A program made the translations under genes and the position numbers. The notes below the pieces were generated by a model. The model searched no databases. It had not been told where the DNA came from and saw only the letters and a program-made list of their open reading frames with translations. From positions 1-36,730 of IMG/VR virus record IMGVR_UViG_3300032093_000401: 36,730 bases of DNA. One strand, 5' to 3'. This document shows positions 14,838 to 20,171 of the stretch, in pieces. Each line of letters opens with the position of its first letter. The stretch's first letter is position 1. The DNA comes from a virus.

Positions 14838-15148
14838 TAATATCTCCATGAATAAAGCGAAGTGGAAGGATTTGGTTGTACCTTCAAGACCCAGCCAATT
14901 ACCTATGTAATCTCGGTCTACAACTCGTTTGCTGGTTGAGCAGGAGGACCACTCCCCGAGTTTTGCCTTACTCCCACTGGCGAGGGAGTTATTCAGCCAC
15001 ACTTCTTACGTAGCCCGTCGGCCACGATATCTAAATGAGTGTAATGGCTACTGAGGTGTCGACTCGCTAGGTCGGTAATTTCGCTCTTTACGTTCCCATC
15101 TTCCCCCATATCGCTTGGTCACCACGGGAACTTCCACTACATTCAAAC
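14838..15148 (-). ncRNA. Gene-free structured stretch downstream of tRNA-Asn
   Basis: About 300 bases with no credible coding frame. The minus-strand RNA can form several hairpins, such as GTTCCC/GGGAAC, CGAC/GTCG and ACTCCC/GGGAGT. It is transcribed with tRNA-Asn from the 15243-15271 promoter. T4 encodes stable RNAs C and D of unknown function in its tRNA cluster; this could be an analogue. I cannot show a defined RNA. Confidence 0.35.
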
Positions 15149-15223
15149 TGGCTCCTCAAGATGGATTCGAACCACCGACCAGCGCATTAACAGTGCGCGG
15201 CTCTACCGCTGAGCTATTGAGGA
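15149..15223 (-). tRNA. tRNA-Asn (GTT)
   Basis: Cloverleaf with acceptor TCCTCAA/TTGAGGA, anticodon loop CTGTTAA, T loop TTCGAAT and encoded CCA. Directly downstream of the 15243-15271 promoter. Confidence 0.95.
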
Positions 15224-15242
15224 ATATGATCTTTATATTCTT

Positions 15243-15271
15243 AGTCTACATTATATATCAATTAATGTCAA
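15243..15271 (-). promoter_or_regulatory. tRNA promoter (TTGACA-17-TAGACT)
   Basis: TTGACA 15271-15266 and TAGACT 15248-15243 on the minus strand, about 20 bases before tRNA-Asn; overlaps the end of the 65-aa gene. Confidence 0.8.
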
Positions 15272-15455
15272 CCGTTTTTAATTCAGCACGAATTTCTTTA
15301 TAGTGGCGAGTAAGAATTTCGCGAACTTGTTGCTTCTCAGTAGGAGTTGCAAACTGAACTTCAAAATATAGATTACCATTCATTGAAGATTCACCAGCAG
15401 CATTATCTGCATCTTCAAGAAAATCGCTTATGTGTATTTGTGTTTTGATAGTCAT
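15258..15455 (-). CDS. Hypothetical protein, 65 aa
   Basis: ATG 15455 with AGGAG upstream. MTIKTQIHISDFLEDADNAA, then a predicted strand and a helix rich in charged residues (EKQQVREILTRHYKEIRAEL). Embedded between tRNA-Arg and tRNA-Asn. No family recognised. Confidence 0.65.
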   Translation of the reverse strand: MTIKTQIHISDFLEDADNAAGESSMNGNLYFEVQFATPTEKQQVREILTRHYKEIRAELKTVDIN

Positions 15456-15470
15456 AACAAACTCCTATAT

Positions 15471-15547
15471 TGGTGCCCTTGGCAGGATTCGAGCCTGCAA
15501 CCATTCGCTTCGAAGGCGAGCGCTCTATCCAGTTGAGCTACAAAGGC
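15471..15547 (-). tRNA. tRNA-Arg (TCG)
   Basis: Acceptor GCCTTTG/CAAGGGC, anticodon loop CTTCGAA, T loop CTCGAAT, encoded CCA. The first anticodon-stem pair is a mismatch. Confidence 0.88.
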
Positions 15548-15552
15548 GTATA

Positions 15553-15595
15553 TGGTGCGGAATGAGAGGGTCGAACTCCCGGCATCCTTTGAATA
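15553..15595 (-). pseudogene. 3' half of a split tRNA
   Basis: From the 3' anticodon stem (AAAGG), through the variable loop and T arm (TTCGACC loop), to acceptor ATTCCGC and ACCA. No 5' half is adjacent. The matching 5' half lies at 16196-16224: GCGGGAT pairs with ATTCCGC over all seven positions (one G-U) and CCTT pairs with AAGG. Confidence 0.75.
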
Positions 15596-15671
15596 TGGTA
15601 GGTCCTGACGGGCTCGAACCGCCGACATCATCCGTGTAAAGGACGCACTCTACCAACTGAGTTAAGGACCC
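15596..15671 (-). tRNA. tRNA-Val (TAC)
   Basis: Acceptor GGGTCCT/AGGACCT, anticodon loop TTTACAC, encoded CCA. Intact, but lies between the halves of the split tRNA, and its 5' part overlaps the last codons of the HNH endonuclease gene. Confidence 0.93.
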
Positions 15672-16155
15672 GTGACCGATATAATCGGTTGTATTTATTA
15701 CGTTTTGTATTCTTTTTATTGCGACCACACCATGTATGTGTTTGAGTATGGCAGTTTGGACATAAAATTTGCAAGTTATCTAATGAATTATTATCACTAT
15801 TTCCATCTATATGATCCATTTGTAAGGTGAGAGGTTTATTGTTCCACTCAGAACCTACACCGCATGCTTCACAATATTCTCCGCGTGTTTCAAACAAATA
15901 CCGTTTCATGTGCTGTTCAGCAAGAACTTCTCCATTTTGTATTTGTTTGAAACGTTCTTTCCATTCATATTCACGTTGACATTTATTACTGCAATATTTG
16001 GCATTAAACGTCAAGCTTTGGCAATTTGGGCACAGTGTAGCTTCTTTAGTTTTACGTGAAACAGAATATCTTCCACCTTCGCGATGGACACTTTTATGTC
16101 CATTTAGTTTACGATGGTTATCAAATTCTTTGTCGCACACTTCGCACTTGTACAT
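15628..16155 (-). CDS. HNH homing endonuclease, 175 aa
   Basis: N-terminal C2H2 finger (C4, C7, H20, H24), a second Cys cluster (CPNCQS...CSNKC) and an HNH nuclease domain with CEACG, MDHIDGNSDNNSLDNLQILC and CPNCH. This is a typical freestanding phage homing endonuclease that nicks or cuts DNA near its insertion site. The stop lies within the anticodon arm of tRNA-Val, so the last 15 or so residues are encoded by tRNA sequence. A late box TATAAATA (16183-16190) and AAGGAG precede ATG 16155. It sits inside a split tRNA gene. Confidence 0.9.
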   Translation of the reverse strand: MYKCEVCDKEFDNHRKLNGHKSVHREGGRYSVSRKTKEATLCPNCQSLTFNAKYCSNKCQREYEWKERFKQIQNGEVLAEQHMKRYLFETRGEYCEACGVGSEWNNKPLTLQMDHIDGNSDNNSLDNLQILCPNCHTQTHTWCGRNKKNTKRNKYNRLYRSRVLNSVGRVRPLHG

Positions 16156-16182
16156 ATAAACTCCTTAGCTCAATTACTAAGT

Positions 16183-16190
16183 TATTTATA
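16183..16190 (-). promoter_or_regulatory. Late promoter box TATAAATA before the HNH gene
   Basis: Exact T4 late consensus in the 40-base gap between the tRNA 5' half and the HNH start. Confidence 0.55.
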
Positions 16191-16195
16191 ATTTT

Positions 16196-16224
16196 AAGGC
16201 GCTCTACCACTGAGCTAATCCCGC
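16196..16224 (-). pseudogene. 5' half of a split tRNA
   Basis: Acceptor GCGGGAT, TA, D arm GCTC-AGTGGTA-GAGC and start of the anticodon stem (CCTT), then the sequence turns into the spacer before the HNH gene. The partner is the 3' half at 15553-15595. Confidence 0.78.
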
Positions 16225-16229
16225 GAAAC

Positions 16230-16306
16230 TGGTACCCGTGGAGGGACTCGAACCCCCAACATCCTGGACCTAAACCAGGCGCCTCTTCCAATTGGACTAC
16301 ACGGGC
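16230..16306 (-). tRNA. tRNA-Leu (TAG), class I shape
   Basis: Acceptor GCCCGTG/CACGGGT, anticodon loop TTTAGGT with a perfect CCTGG/CCAGG stem, encoded CCA. The variable loop is only five bases (ATGTT), whereas bacterial leucine tRNAs have a long variable arm, so charging identity is uncertain. Confidence 0.82.
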
Positions 16307-16310
16307 AAGT

Positions 16311-16376
16311 GACTCCCCACAGTGTGCTTCACTACTTGGTTGGCCGAACCTTTCACATCGAGAGGCAGGGGGAGTT
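16311..16376 (-). ncRNA. Structured inter-tRNA segment
   Basis: A 7-bp stem ACTCCCC/GGGGAGT encloses about 50 bases that include a GGTT/AACC mini-hairpin. It lacks a T arm or anticodon arm, so it is not a tRNA. Possibly a processing structure or small stable RNA. Confidence 0.35.
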
Positions 16377-16383
16377 CTATTAA

Positions 16384-16542
16384 TTACTTAGTTACAGCAA
16401 CTCTAAGAGTGCCAAGGCCAAGAGCACCAAGAAGTGCATATACGTATTCTGGAATAACATAACCTAAAGCTTGAGCAACAGCTAAAGCAATAGTAACTGC
16501 AGATACGATATAGGTCTTTTTACCTTCTAAAAATGCCATCAT
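16384..16542 (-). CDS. Small membrane protein, 52 aa (holin-like candidate)
   Basis: ATG 16542 (or 16539) after AAGGAGAAAAC; TAA 16384-16386. Cationic start MMAFLEGKKT, then hydrophobic TYIVSAVTIALAVAQALGYV and YALLGALGLGTLRVAV, giving two helices. A late box lies at 16587-16594. Late expression, size and topology would suit a holin, but similar membrane proteins have other roles. Confidence 0.6.
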   Translation of the reverse strand: MMAFLEGKKTYIVSAVTIALAVAQALGYVIPEYVYALLGALGLGTLRVAVTK

Positions 16543-16586
16543 AGAGTTTTCTCCTTATATTAATAAAGTCTTGCAAGACTCGACTA

Positions 16587-16594
16587 TATTTATA
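16587..16594 (-). promoter_or_regulatory. Late promoter box TATAAATA before the 52-aa membrane gene
   Basis: Exact consensus, about 45 bases before the ATG and just after tRNA-Ala. Confidence 0.5.
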
Positions 16595-16600
16595 TAAGGT

Positions 16601-16676
16601 TGGTGGAGAATAACGGGATCGAACCGTTGACCTTCTGCATGCAAAGCAGACGCTCTCCCAGCTGAGCTAATCCCCC
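16601..16676 (-). tRNA. tRNA-Ala (TGC)
   Basis: Acceptor GGGGGAT/ATTCTCC (G-U pairs), anticodon loop TTTGCAT with TCTGC/GCAGA stem, T loop TTCGATC, encoded CCA. Confidence 0.95.
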
Positions 16677-16678
16677 AT

Positions 16679-16948
16679 TTAAATACTTGGTTTATCAACG
16701 TTTGCGTTCATAGCTTCCATTGTTTCTAACCGAAGTGTTTCAATTTCAGATGCAGACGGAACGTAATTCTTTTTATAATTATATTCCATCAATTCATCTT
16801 GAGACATAGTCGACTTGAGATCAGAAACTATGAATGCAAACCGTAATACTTCATTGCTATTTGGATTATACATTGATACAGACTTAAGTCTGGCTTCAGC
16901 AATACGAAGATTATCAAATTTACTCATTGCAGATGAGACTACATTCAT
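16679..16948 (-). CDS. Hypothetical protein inside the tRNA cluster, 89 aa
   Basis: The start at ATG 16948 has AGGAG; longer frames read through tRNA-Gly and tRNA-Thr and are artefacts. Sequence MNVVSSAMSKFDNLRIAEAR ... VLRFAFIVSDLKSTMSQDEL looks soluble and helical with one strand pair. No family recognised. Lies between tRNA-Gly and tRNA-Ala in the same direction. Confidence 0.68.
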   Translation of the reverse strand: MNVVSSAMSKFDNLRIAEARLKSVSMYNPNSNEVLRFAFIVSDLKSTMSQDELMEYNYKKNYVPSASEIETLRLETMEAMNANVDKPSI

Positions 16949-16972
16949 AATATACTCCTTTGTTGATAAATT

Positions 16973-17046
16973 TGGAGCGGGATACGGGAATCGAACCCGT
17001 CTAATCAGCTTGGAAGGCTGGAGCATTACCACTATGCTAATCCCGC
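16973..17046 (-). tRNA. tRNA-Gly (TCC)
   Basis: Acceptor GCGGGAT/ATCCCGC, D loop AGTGGTA, anticodon loop CTTCCAA, T arm ACGGG/CCCGT, encoded CCA. Confidence 0.95.
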
Positions 17047-17053
17047 AGTATTC

Positions 17054-17129
17054 TGGTGCCCCCACGACGACTCGAACGCCGGACCTACGCATTACAAGTG
17101 CGTCGCTCTACCAACTGAGCTATAAGGGC
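17054..17129 (-). tRNA. tRNA-Thr (TGT)
   Basis: Acceptor GCCCTTA/TGGGGGC with two G-U pairs, anticodon loop CTTGTAA with ACGCA/TGCGT stem, encoded CCA. Confidence 0.94.
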
Positions 17130-17173
17130 TTACGATATGTTCTATCGCTATTTGTGTTCTTTGCTTTATTAAA

Positions 17174-17250
<77 letters not shown>

Positions 17251-17270
17251 TTATTATCTATATATAAAGC

Positions 17271-17344
17271 TGGATGCCCCTCTAGGACTCGAACCTAGGT
17301 TGACGGATTCAAAGTCCGCTCTCTTACCACTAGAGGAAGGGGCA
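17271..17344 (-). tRNA. tRNA-Gln (TTG)
   Basis: Acceptor TGCCCCT/AGGGGCA, anticodon loop CTTTGAA, T loop TTCGAGT, encoded CCA. Confidence 0.93.
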
Positions 17345-17351
17345 ATAAACT

Positions 17352-17437
17352 TGGTGGACCCCGTGGGGCTCGAACCCACGACCTTTTACAGATCGGTTTT
17401 ACAGACCGATTGCCGAAACTATCGACTTTAAGACCCC
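17352..17437 (-). tRNA. tRNA-Tyr (GTA)-like gene with a non-pairing acceptor, or 3' half of a split tRNA
   Basis: The anticodon arm TCGGT-CTGTAAA-ACCGA, a 13-base variable region and T arm GTGGG/CCCAC fit tyrosine tRNA, and the 86-base length fits a class II tRNA. But the 5' strand GGGGTCT cannot pair with the 3' acceptor GGGGTCC. A perfect 7-base partner, GGACCCC, starts the orphan tRNA 5' half at 18235-18269. The D arm (GTC...GGC) is weak. Either a damaged tRNA-Tyr or the downstream piece of an interrupted tRNA. Confidence 0.55.
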
Positions 17438-17563
17438 TTATTCTATACACCCTATCGGTTAACTCCATTCTAGATCGCGGTAAGGAATCCGATATTCGCC
17501 AGCGTTCCCCGTCTGTTAGTCTGGCTAGGTCTCTCCGGCAGTTTCTAGAATACCGGATAATTC
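17438..17563 (-). other. Structured non-coding segment between tRNA-Lys and the Tyr-like gene
   Basis: About 125 bases without a credible frame. Possible pairings include GCCAG/CTGGC and ATTCTAGA/TCTAGAAT. A CAGACTAACAGACGGGG stretch loosely recalls the R element of group I introns, but I could not build a convincing core. Confidence 0.3.
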
Positions 17564-17639
17564 TGGTGATCCAGGTGGGGTTTGAACCCACGACCTCGGG
17601 TTTAAAAGACCTGTGCTCTACCTACTGAGCTACTGGATC
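17564..17639 (-). tRNA. tRNA-Lys (TTT)
   Basis: Acceptor GATCCAG/CTGGATC, anticodon loop CTTTTAA, one A-C mismatch in the anticodon stem (CAGGT/ACCCG), encoded CCA. Its first 18 bases overlap the end of the endonuclease gene. It shares a 19-base D-arm block with the orphan 5' half at 18235-18269. Confidence 0.9.
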
Positions 17640-18191
17640 GGTTATTTCTTTTAGAATATAATCTATAAATGTTTTTTTGTCAACTAGTTTTTGATAATCT
17701 GACCATTTGATACGAACAATTTTCCAACCTAAATTTTCTAGATATTCGTTTCGTCTTTTATCACTAGTAACAACTCTTCCATCTAAATAATGTTGGTCGC
17801 CATCAATTTCTAAATCAATATTACCTATAGCAAAATCCAATTGATAAGGACCAACTTGAAATTGTTCTACATATGAAACATCGTGTGAATCTAGAATTCC
17901 TTTCCAATATTCTTCTGGATAAGATCTTCCTTTAGAATAGTGATTTAACTTATATGGTACCATATCAGGATTTTCTCTAAGAAATTTTATTCTGCTTTCG
18001 CTAATTTTTTTCTTAGTCTCTTCAGACAGTGGTCCACGTTTTTTGTTAGCATCACTCCACTTTTTTCGTGTTTCTTCTTTTATCTCCGGCTTAGATAGTC
18101 CTTCAACTTTTGCTTTAGTATATTGATTTGTACCATTGCCGCGTCTAGCAGCCATAGCAGCATACCATTTTTCGCTCTTAGGTTTACTCAT
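17622..18191 (-). CDS. Homing endonuclease, NUMOD3 plus DUF559/VSR-like nuclease, 189 aa
   Basis: The N-terminal half has NUMOD3-type DNA-binding repeats (GPLSEETKKKISESR). The C-terminal half is a DUF559/very-short-patch-repair-like nuclease (YQLDFAIGNIDLEIDGDQHY, then NLGWKIVRIKW), the fold seen in some phage homing endonucleases. Its TAG stop lies in the D arm of tRNA-Lys. A late box TATAAATA (18209-18216) and AAGGAG precede ATG 18191. It lies beside an orphan tRNA 5' half, the same arrangement as the HNH gene. Confidence 0.85.
   Translation of the reverse strand: MSKPKSEKWYAAMAARRGNGTNQYTKAKVEGLSKPEIKEETRKKWSDANKKRGPLSEETKKKISESRIKFLRENPDMVPYKLNHYSKGRSYPEEYWKGILDSHDVSYVEQFQVGPYQLDFAIGNIDLEIDGDQHYLDGRVVTSDKRRNEYLENLGWKIVRIKWSDYQKLVDKKTFIDYILKEITDPVAQ
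17655..17683 (-). promoter_or_regulatory. tRNA-cluster promoter (TTGACA-17-TATATT)
   Basis: TTGACA 17683-17678 and TATATT 17660-17655, inside the 3' end of the endonuclease gene, 16 bases before tRNA-Lys. It would drive tRNA-Lys and the tRNAs beyond. Confidence 0.75.
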
Positions 18192-18208
18192 ACCAGTCTC
18201 CTTACTAG

Positions 18209-18216
18209 TATTTATA
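18209..18216 (-). promoter_or_regulatory. Late promoter box TATAAATA before the DUF559-type endonuclease gene
   Basis: Exact consensus, 17 bases before the ATG, in the short spacer after the tRNA 5' half. Confidence 0.5.
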
Positions 18217-18226
18217 AATTTAGAGC

Positions 18227-18281
18227 ATTCAACTAAAGCCCGTTGCTCTACCTACTGAGCTAGGGGTCCATTTAGTTGAAT
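18227..18281. repeat. 11-bp perfect inverted repeat around a tRNA 5' half
   Basis: ATTCAACTAAA (18227-18237) and TTTAGTTGAAT (18271-18281) enclose the orphan tRNA 5' half, so that the transcript would fold with the tRNA piece in the loop. Confidence 0.75.
18235..18269 (-). pseudogene. Orphan 5' half of a tRNA
   Basis: Acceptor GGACCCC, TA, D arm GCTC-AGTAGGTA-GAGC, anticodon stem ACGGG and the first loop bases CTTT (anticodon starting TT). It then departs into the endonuclease spacer. The complementary 3' acceptor GGGGTCC is at 17356-17362. Confidence 0.75.
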
Positions 18282-18365
18282 TGGTGCGGGCGGCGGGACT
18301 CGAACCCGCACGGATCTCTCCACAAGATTTTAAGTCTCGCGCGGCTACCATTACACCACGCCCGC
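18282..18365 (-). tRNA. tRNA-Leu (TAA)
   Basis: Acceptor GCGGGCG/CGCCCGC, anticodon loop CTTAAAA with CGAGA/TCTTG stem, longer class II variable region, encoded CCA. Confidence 0.93.
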
Positions 18366-18375
18366 GTGATTTAAC

Positions 18376-18504
18376 CTAAGCGGTTTCTTCCTGCTTCAGG
18401 CGAGCGTATTCTTTCATAGCCCACTGAAAATCACCCGGTCGCAGAGCGCCCGAGTTTGCGGCCTGAGTGAACAGGCGGTCCAGCATTTCGCTCATCTTTT
18501 CCAT
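18376..18504 (-). CDS. Small helical protein, 42 aa
   Basis: ATG 18504 after GGAGATTGTT and a strong promoter (18530-18558); TAG 18376-18378. MEKMSEMLDRLFTQAANSGA ... WAMKEYARLKQEETA is a helix pair with a GxLRPGDF turn. No family recognised. Confidence 0.65.
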   Translation of the reverse strand: MEKMSEMLDRLFTQAANSGALRPGDFQWAMKEYARLKQEETA

Positions 18505-18529
18505 AACAATCTCCATTCCGTATATTCTT

Positions 18530-18558
18530 AGTATAGTATATTTTCAATATAATGTCAA
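18530..18558 (-). promoter_or_regulatory. Early promoter cassette (TTGACA-17-TATACT)
   Basis: TTGACA 18558-18553, TATACT 18535-18530, followed by the shared leader form TAAGAATATACGGAATGGA. Confidence 0.85.
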
Positions 18559-18571
18559 CTAAAAAAACATA

Positions 18572-18847
18572 CTAGAACAGTAATGCGATAATAATTGCTA
18601 CCAGCACTGGGCCTACAAGGCCGAGTCGCCGCGGAAAGGTATCCCACACTCTCAAATCAAATCCACCCCACCATGGCATCGATGCTCGAAGCTTATCGAG
18701 TGTATATCTTTCAATCCAACGATATTCTGCTTGAGCATGCTCGCGACCTAGGTATAATGAGACTACTGCTAGTCCACCAATCCACCAATTACCAGTTGCA
18801 ACACCTACTGCTATTTGGATTATTGCTGTTACTAAAATATGAATCAT
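18572..18847 (-). CDS. Phage membrane protein with REHAQAEYRWIE motif, 91 aa
   Basis: ATG 18847 after AAGGAATAACAC. An N-terminal helix (ILVTAIIQIAVGVATG ... LAVVSLYLG) precedes the conserved motif REHAQAEYRWIE and the segment MPWWGGFDLRVWD. A second helix closes the protein (LVGPVLVAIIIALLF). The motif pair is familiar from small proteins in diverse tailed phages, often near lysis genes in my recollection, without proven function. Confidence 0.75.
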   Translation of the reverse strand: MIHILVTAIIQIAVGVATGNWWIGGLAVVSLYLGREHAQAEYRWIERYTLDKLRASMPWWGGFDLRVWDTFPRRLGLVGPVLVAIIIALLF

Positions 18848-18874
18848 TGTGTTATTCCTTCACTGATCATGTGA

Positions 18875-19228
18875 TTAAGATCTTGATTGATTGCTTGTGT
18901 GCCATTGACCATATGAACAGTGAAGAAATTCATGACCCACAAATTCTGGTTCATATTTAACAGTTGGTTTCACCATATGGATGGTGCATACATCAAAGGG
19001 AGCTCGTAATTCGCTAAACGCTACTATTTCTGTATCATTAACGCCTTTAGCTTTAGCAGATGCAAGTAATTCTTTTTGTGTATTGTAAGTTACAACATTA
19101 ACAAGAACCTGTTGTTTTTCATACTGTGGTGTACCAAATTGATAACCATCAGCTCCAGTATTAGGAACTGGTTTGCATGAAGCAACAATAAAAGCAAATA
19201 ACGTTACTGTAAAAAATTTGTTAAACAT
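18875..19228 (-). CDS. Lipoprotein with HExxH metallopeptidase motif, 117 aa
   Basis: Signal peptide MFNKFFTVTLFAFIVASC with lipobox VASC (lipidated C18). The mature protein has a Thr/Gln/Lys-rich middle and a C-terminal motif GHEFLHCSYGQWH: H99, E100 and H103 form HExxH and H110 could be the third zinc ligand. That predicts a minimal outer-membrane-anchored zinc peptidase in the periplasm. An AGGAGG ribosome site and late boxes (19247-19254; 19324-19331) precede it, so it is probably made late, fitting lysis or surface modification. The function is inference. Confidence 0.75.
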   Translation of the reverse strand: MFNKFFTVTLFAFIVASCKPVPNTGADGYQFGTPQYEKQQVLVNVVTYNTQKELLASAKAKGVNDTEIVAFSELRAPFDVCTIHMVKPTVKYEPEFVGHEFLHCSYGQWHTSNQSRS

Positions 19229-19246
19229 AAAGCAGTCCTCCTATAT

Positions 19247-19254
19247 TATTTATA
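19247..19254 (-). promoter_or_regulatory. Late promoter box TATAAATA before the lipoprotein gene
   Basis: Exact consensus 18 bases before the ATG, between the CCTATA and TATAGG arms of a small inverted repeat. Confidence 0.45.
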
Positions 19255-19284
19255 GGATTATACTGACTACCAATTCATGTTTAT

Positions 19285-19343
19285 AGTCCAAGATTTTATA
19301 AAAAAGTCTTATGTTTCCTGCTTTATTTATAAAATCTTGGACT
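19285..19343. repeat. 18-bp perfect inverted repeat between tRNA-Ser and the lipoprotein gene
   Basis: Arms 19285-19302 (AGTCCAAGATTTTATAAA) and 19326-19343 with a 23-base loop. No T-run follows in either direction, so it is not a classical terminator. One arm includes most of a TATAAATA box (19324-19331). Possible RNA processing stem next to the tRNA-Ser 3' end, which lacks an encoded CCA. Confidence 0.8.
19324..19331 (-). promoter_or_regulatory. Late promoter box TATAAATA within the inverted repeat
   Basis: Exact consensus overlapping the right arm of the 18-bp repeat, reading towards the lipoprotein gene. Confidence 0.4.
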
Positions 19344-19348
19344 CTATG

Positions 19349-19435
19349 AGGAAGCGGTGGGATTCGAACCCACGGTACCCGCAAAGGTACGACAGTTTTC
19401 AAGACTGTATCAATCGACCGCTCTGACACGCTTCC
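19349..19435 (-). tRNA. tRNA-Ser (TGA)
   Basis: Acceptor GGAAGCG/CGCTTCC, anticodon loop CTTGAAA with ACAGT/ACTGT stem, long variable arm GTACC...GGTAC, T loop TTCGAAT. Unlike its neighbours it has no encoded CCA. Confidence 0.94.
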
Positions 19436-19492
19436 AAAGTTGAGGAGCTAACCGTGGCCCCTCGCGTGCTTATTAGGTAGCAACCCCATAAC

Positions 19493-19569
19493 TGGTGCGT
19501 CTGGCAGGTCCTGACCCTGCGACCTCAGAGTTATCAGCACATGTGCTCTGCCAACTGAGCTACAAACGC
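19493..19569 (-). tRNA. tRNA-Ile (GAT)-like, degenerate
   Basis: Acceptor GCGTTTG/CAGACGC and D arm are good, the anticodon loop is CTGATAA and CCA is encoded. But the anticodon stem is ATGTG against CTCTG (only two pairs) and the T loop is GTCAGGA instead of TTCxAxx. Probably decaying or unusual. Confidence 0.6.
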
Positions 19570-19629
19570 ACATAAAGAGTTTCTAACGATGTCAAAGAGC
19601 AAGTTGGCGAGGGTGCCAGAATAGAAAAG

Positions 19630-19703
19630 TGGCGAAGGTGCAAGGATTCGAACCCTGACTAACGGAGTTGGAAGCCGTCGTGCTACCGTTACACTACACC
19701 AAC
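19630..19703 (-). tRNA. tRNA of uncertain isotype (Trp CCA or Gly TCC)
   Basis: D arm GTGT/GCAC and T arm CAGGG/CCTTG are sound and CCA is encoded. The anticodon stem fits best with loop TTCCAAC (anticodon CCA, Trp); reading CTTCCAA would give TCC (Gly) with a poor stem. The acceptor GTTGGTG/CACCTTC has two T-T mismatches. Confidence 0.65.
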
Positions 19704-19710
19704 GAACTTT

Positions 19711-19718
19711 TATTTATA
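19711..19718 (-). promoter_or_regulatory. Late promoter box TATAAATA before a tRNA group
   Basis: Exact consensus 8 bases before the 5' end of the tRNA at 19630-19703, suggesting that this tRNA group is transcribed late. Confidence 0.45.
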
Positions 19719-19722
19719 CAGT

Positions 19723-20166
19723 TTAATGTAAATGACGAACTGCGTGATCAGCAGCATGAGTAGCAGCGAATGAAGAAGGCTTAATCTTGGCATCAAGACC
19801 AAGAGAACCCTTCACCCAACCGAGCGCTTCCTTCACGGCAATACTCGACTTGTGCTTTGGATTCGGGTTGATGTCTAGATGGATCTCTATATGCCTGTTG
19901 CCGACTATTTCAATGATCTCAGTGGCCACTGAGACTGCCATCTGAACTTCCATAAGTAACCTTTGCTTAAGATTACCATAATCTGGCATATCAATAGACT
20001 CATGAAACAGCTTGCATCCGTGCTTCGAATCCATATGAACAATTACAACCGTGCTATACTTAGCATACCACTGCTCATTTTTATGAAAGCGAATAGAATC
20101 GCATCCAATATAAATTGAAGACTGTTCACTAGATTCTAGAATTGCAGCCTTAGCTTGTTCAATCAT
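19723..20166 (-). CDS. RNase H-like protein, YkuK/DUF458 family, 147 aa
   Basis: RNase H-fold pattern with IYIGCDSIRF at the first strand, acidic residues on later strands (EIHLDINPNPKHKSSIAVKE) and a C-terminal ALGWVKG...FAATHAADHAV. This matches the predicted RNase H-like YkuK family (DUF458). The activity of that family is not established; nuclease action on RNA-DNA hybrids is the structural prediction. It follows the family-17 glycosyltransferase gene by five bases. Confidence 0.82.
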   Translation of the reverse strand: MIEQAKAAILESSEQSSIYIGCDSIRFHKNEQWYAKYSTVVIVHMDSKHGCKLFHESIDMPDYGNLKQRLLMEVQMAVSVATEIIEIVGNRHIEIHLDINPNPKHKSSIAVKEALGWVKGSLGLDAKIKPSSFAATHAADHAVRHLH

Positions 20167-20171
20167 TACTG

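Noticed and set aside
16679-17092. Long form (137 aa) of the 89-aa protein
   Set aside because: The extension runs through tRNA-Gly and into tRNA-Thr; the internal ATG at 16948 has a proper ribosome site.
17492-17502. Ribosomal RNA fragment (GAACGCTGGCG, as in 16S 5' region)
   Set aside because: Only 11 bases match and the surrounding sequence does not continue the similarity.
17438-17563. Group I intron core between tRNA-Lys and the Tyr-like tRNA
   Set aside because: A CAGACTAACAGACGG stretch recalls the R element, but I could not assemble P3-P7 or splice sites. Infernal with the group I model (RF00028) would decide.
17295-17591. Open frames across the tRNA cluster (also 16056-16391, 16815-17267)
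   Set aside because: They read through several tRNA genes and structured segments and have no credible protein sequence.
19285-19343. Phage integration (att) site next to a tRNA
   Set aside because: No integrase and no direct repeat of a host tRNA end; the gene content is lytic T4-like.
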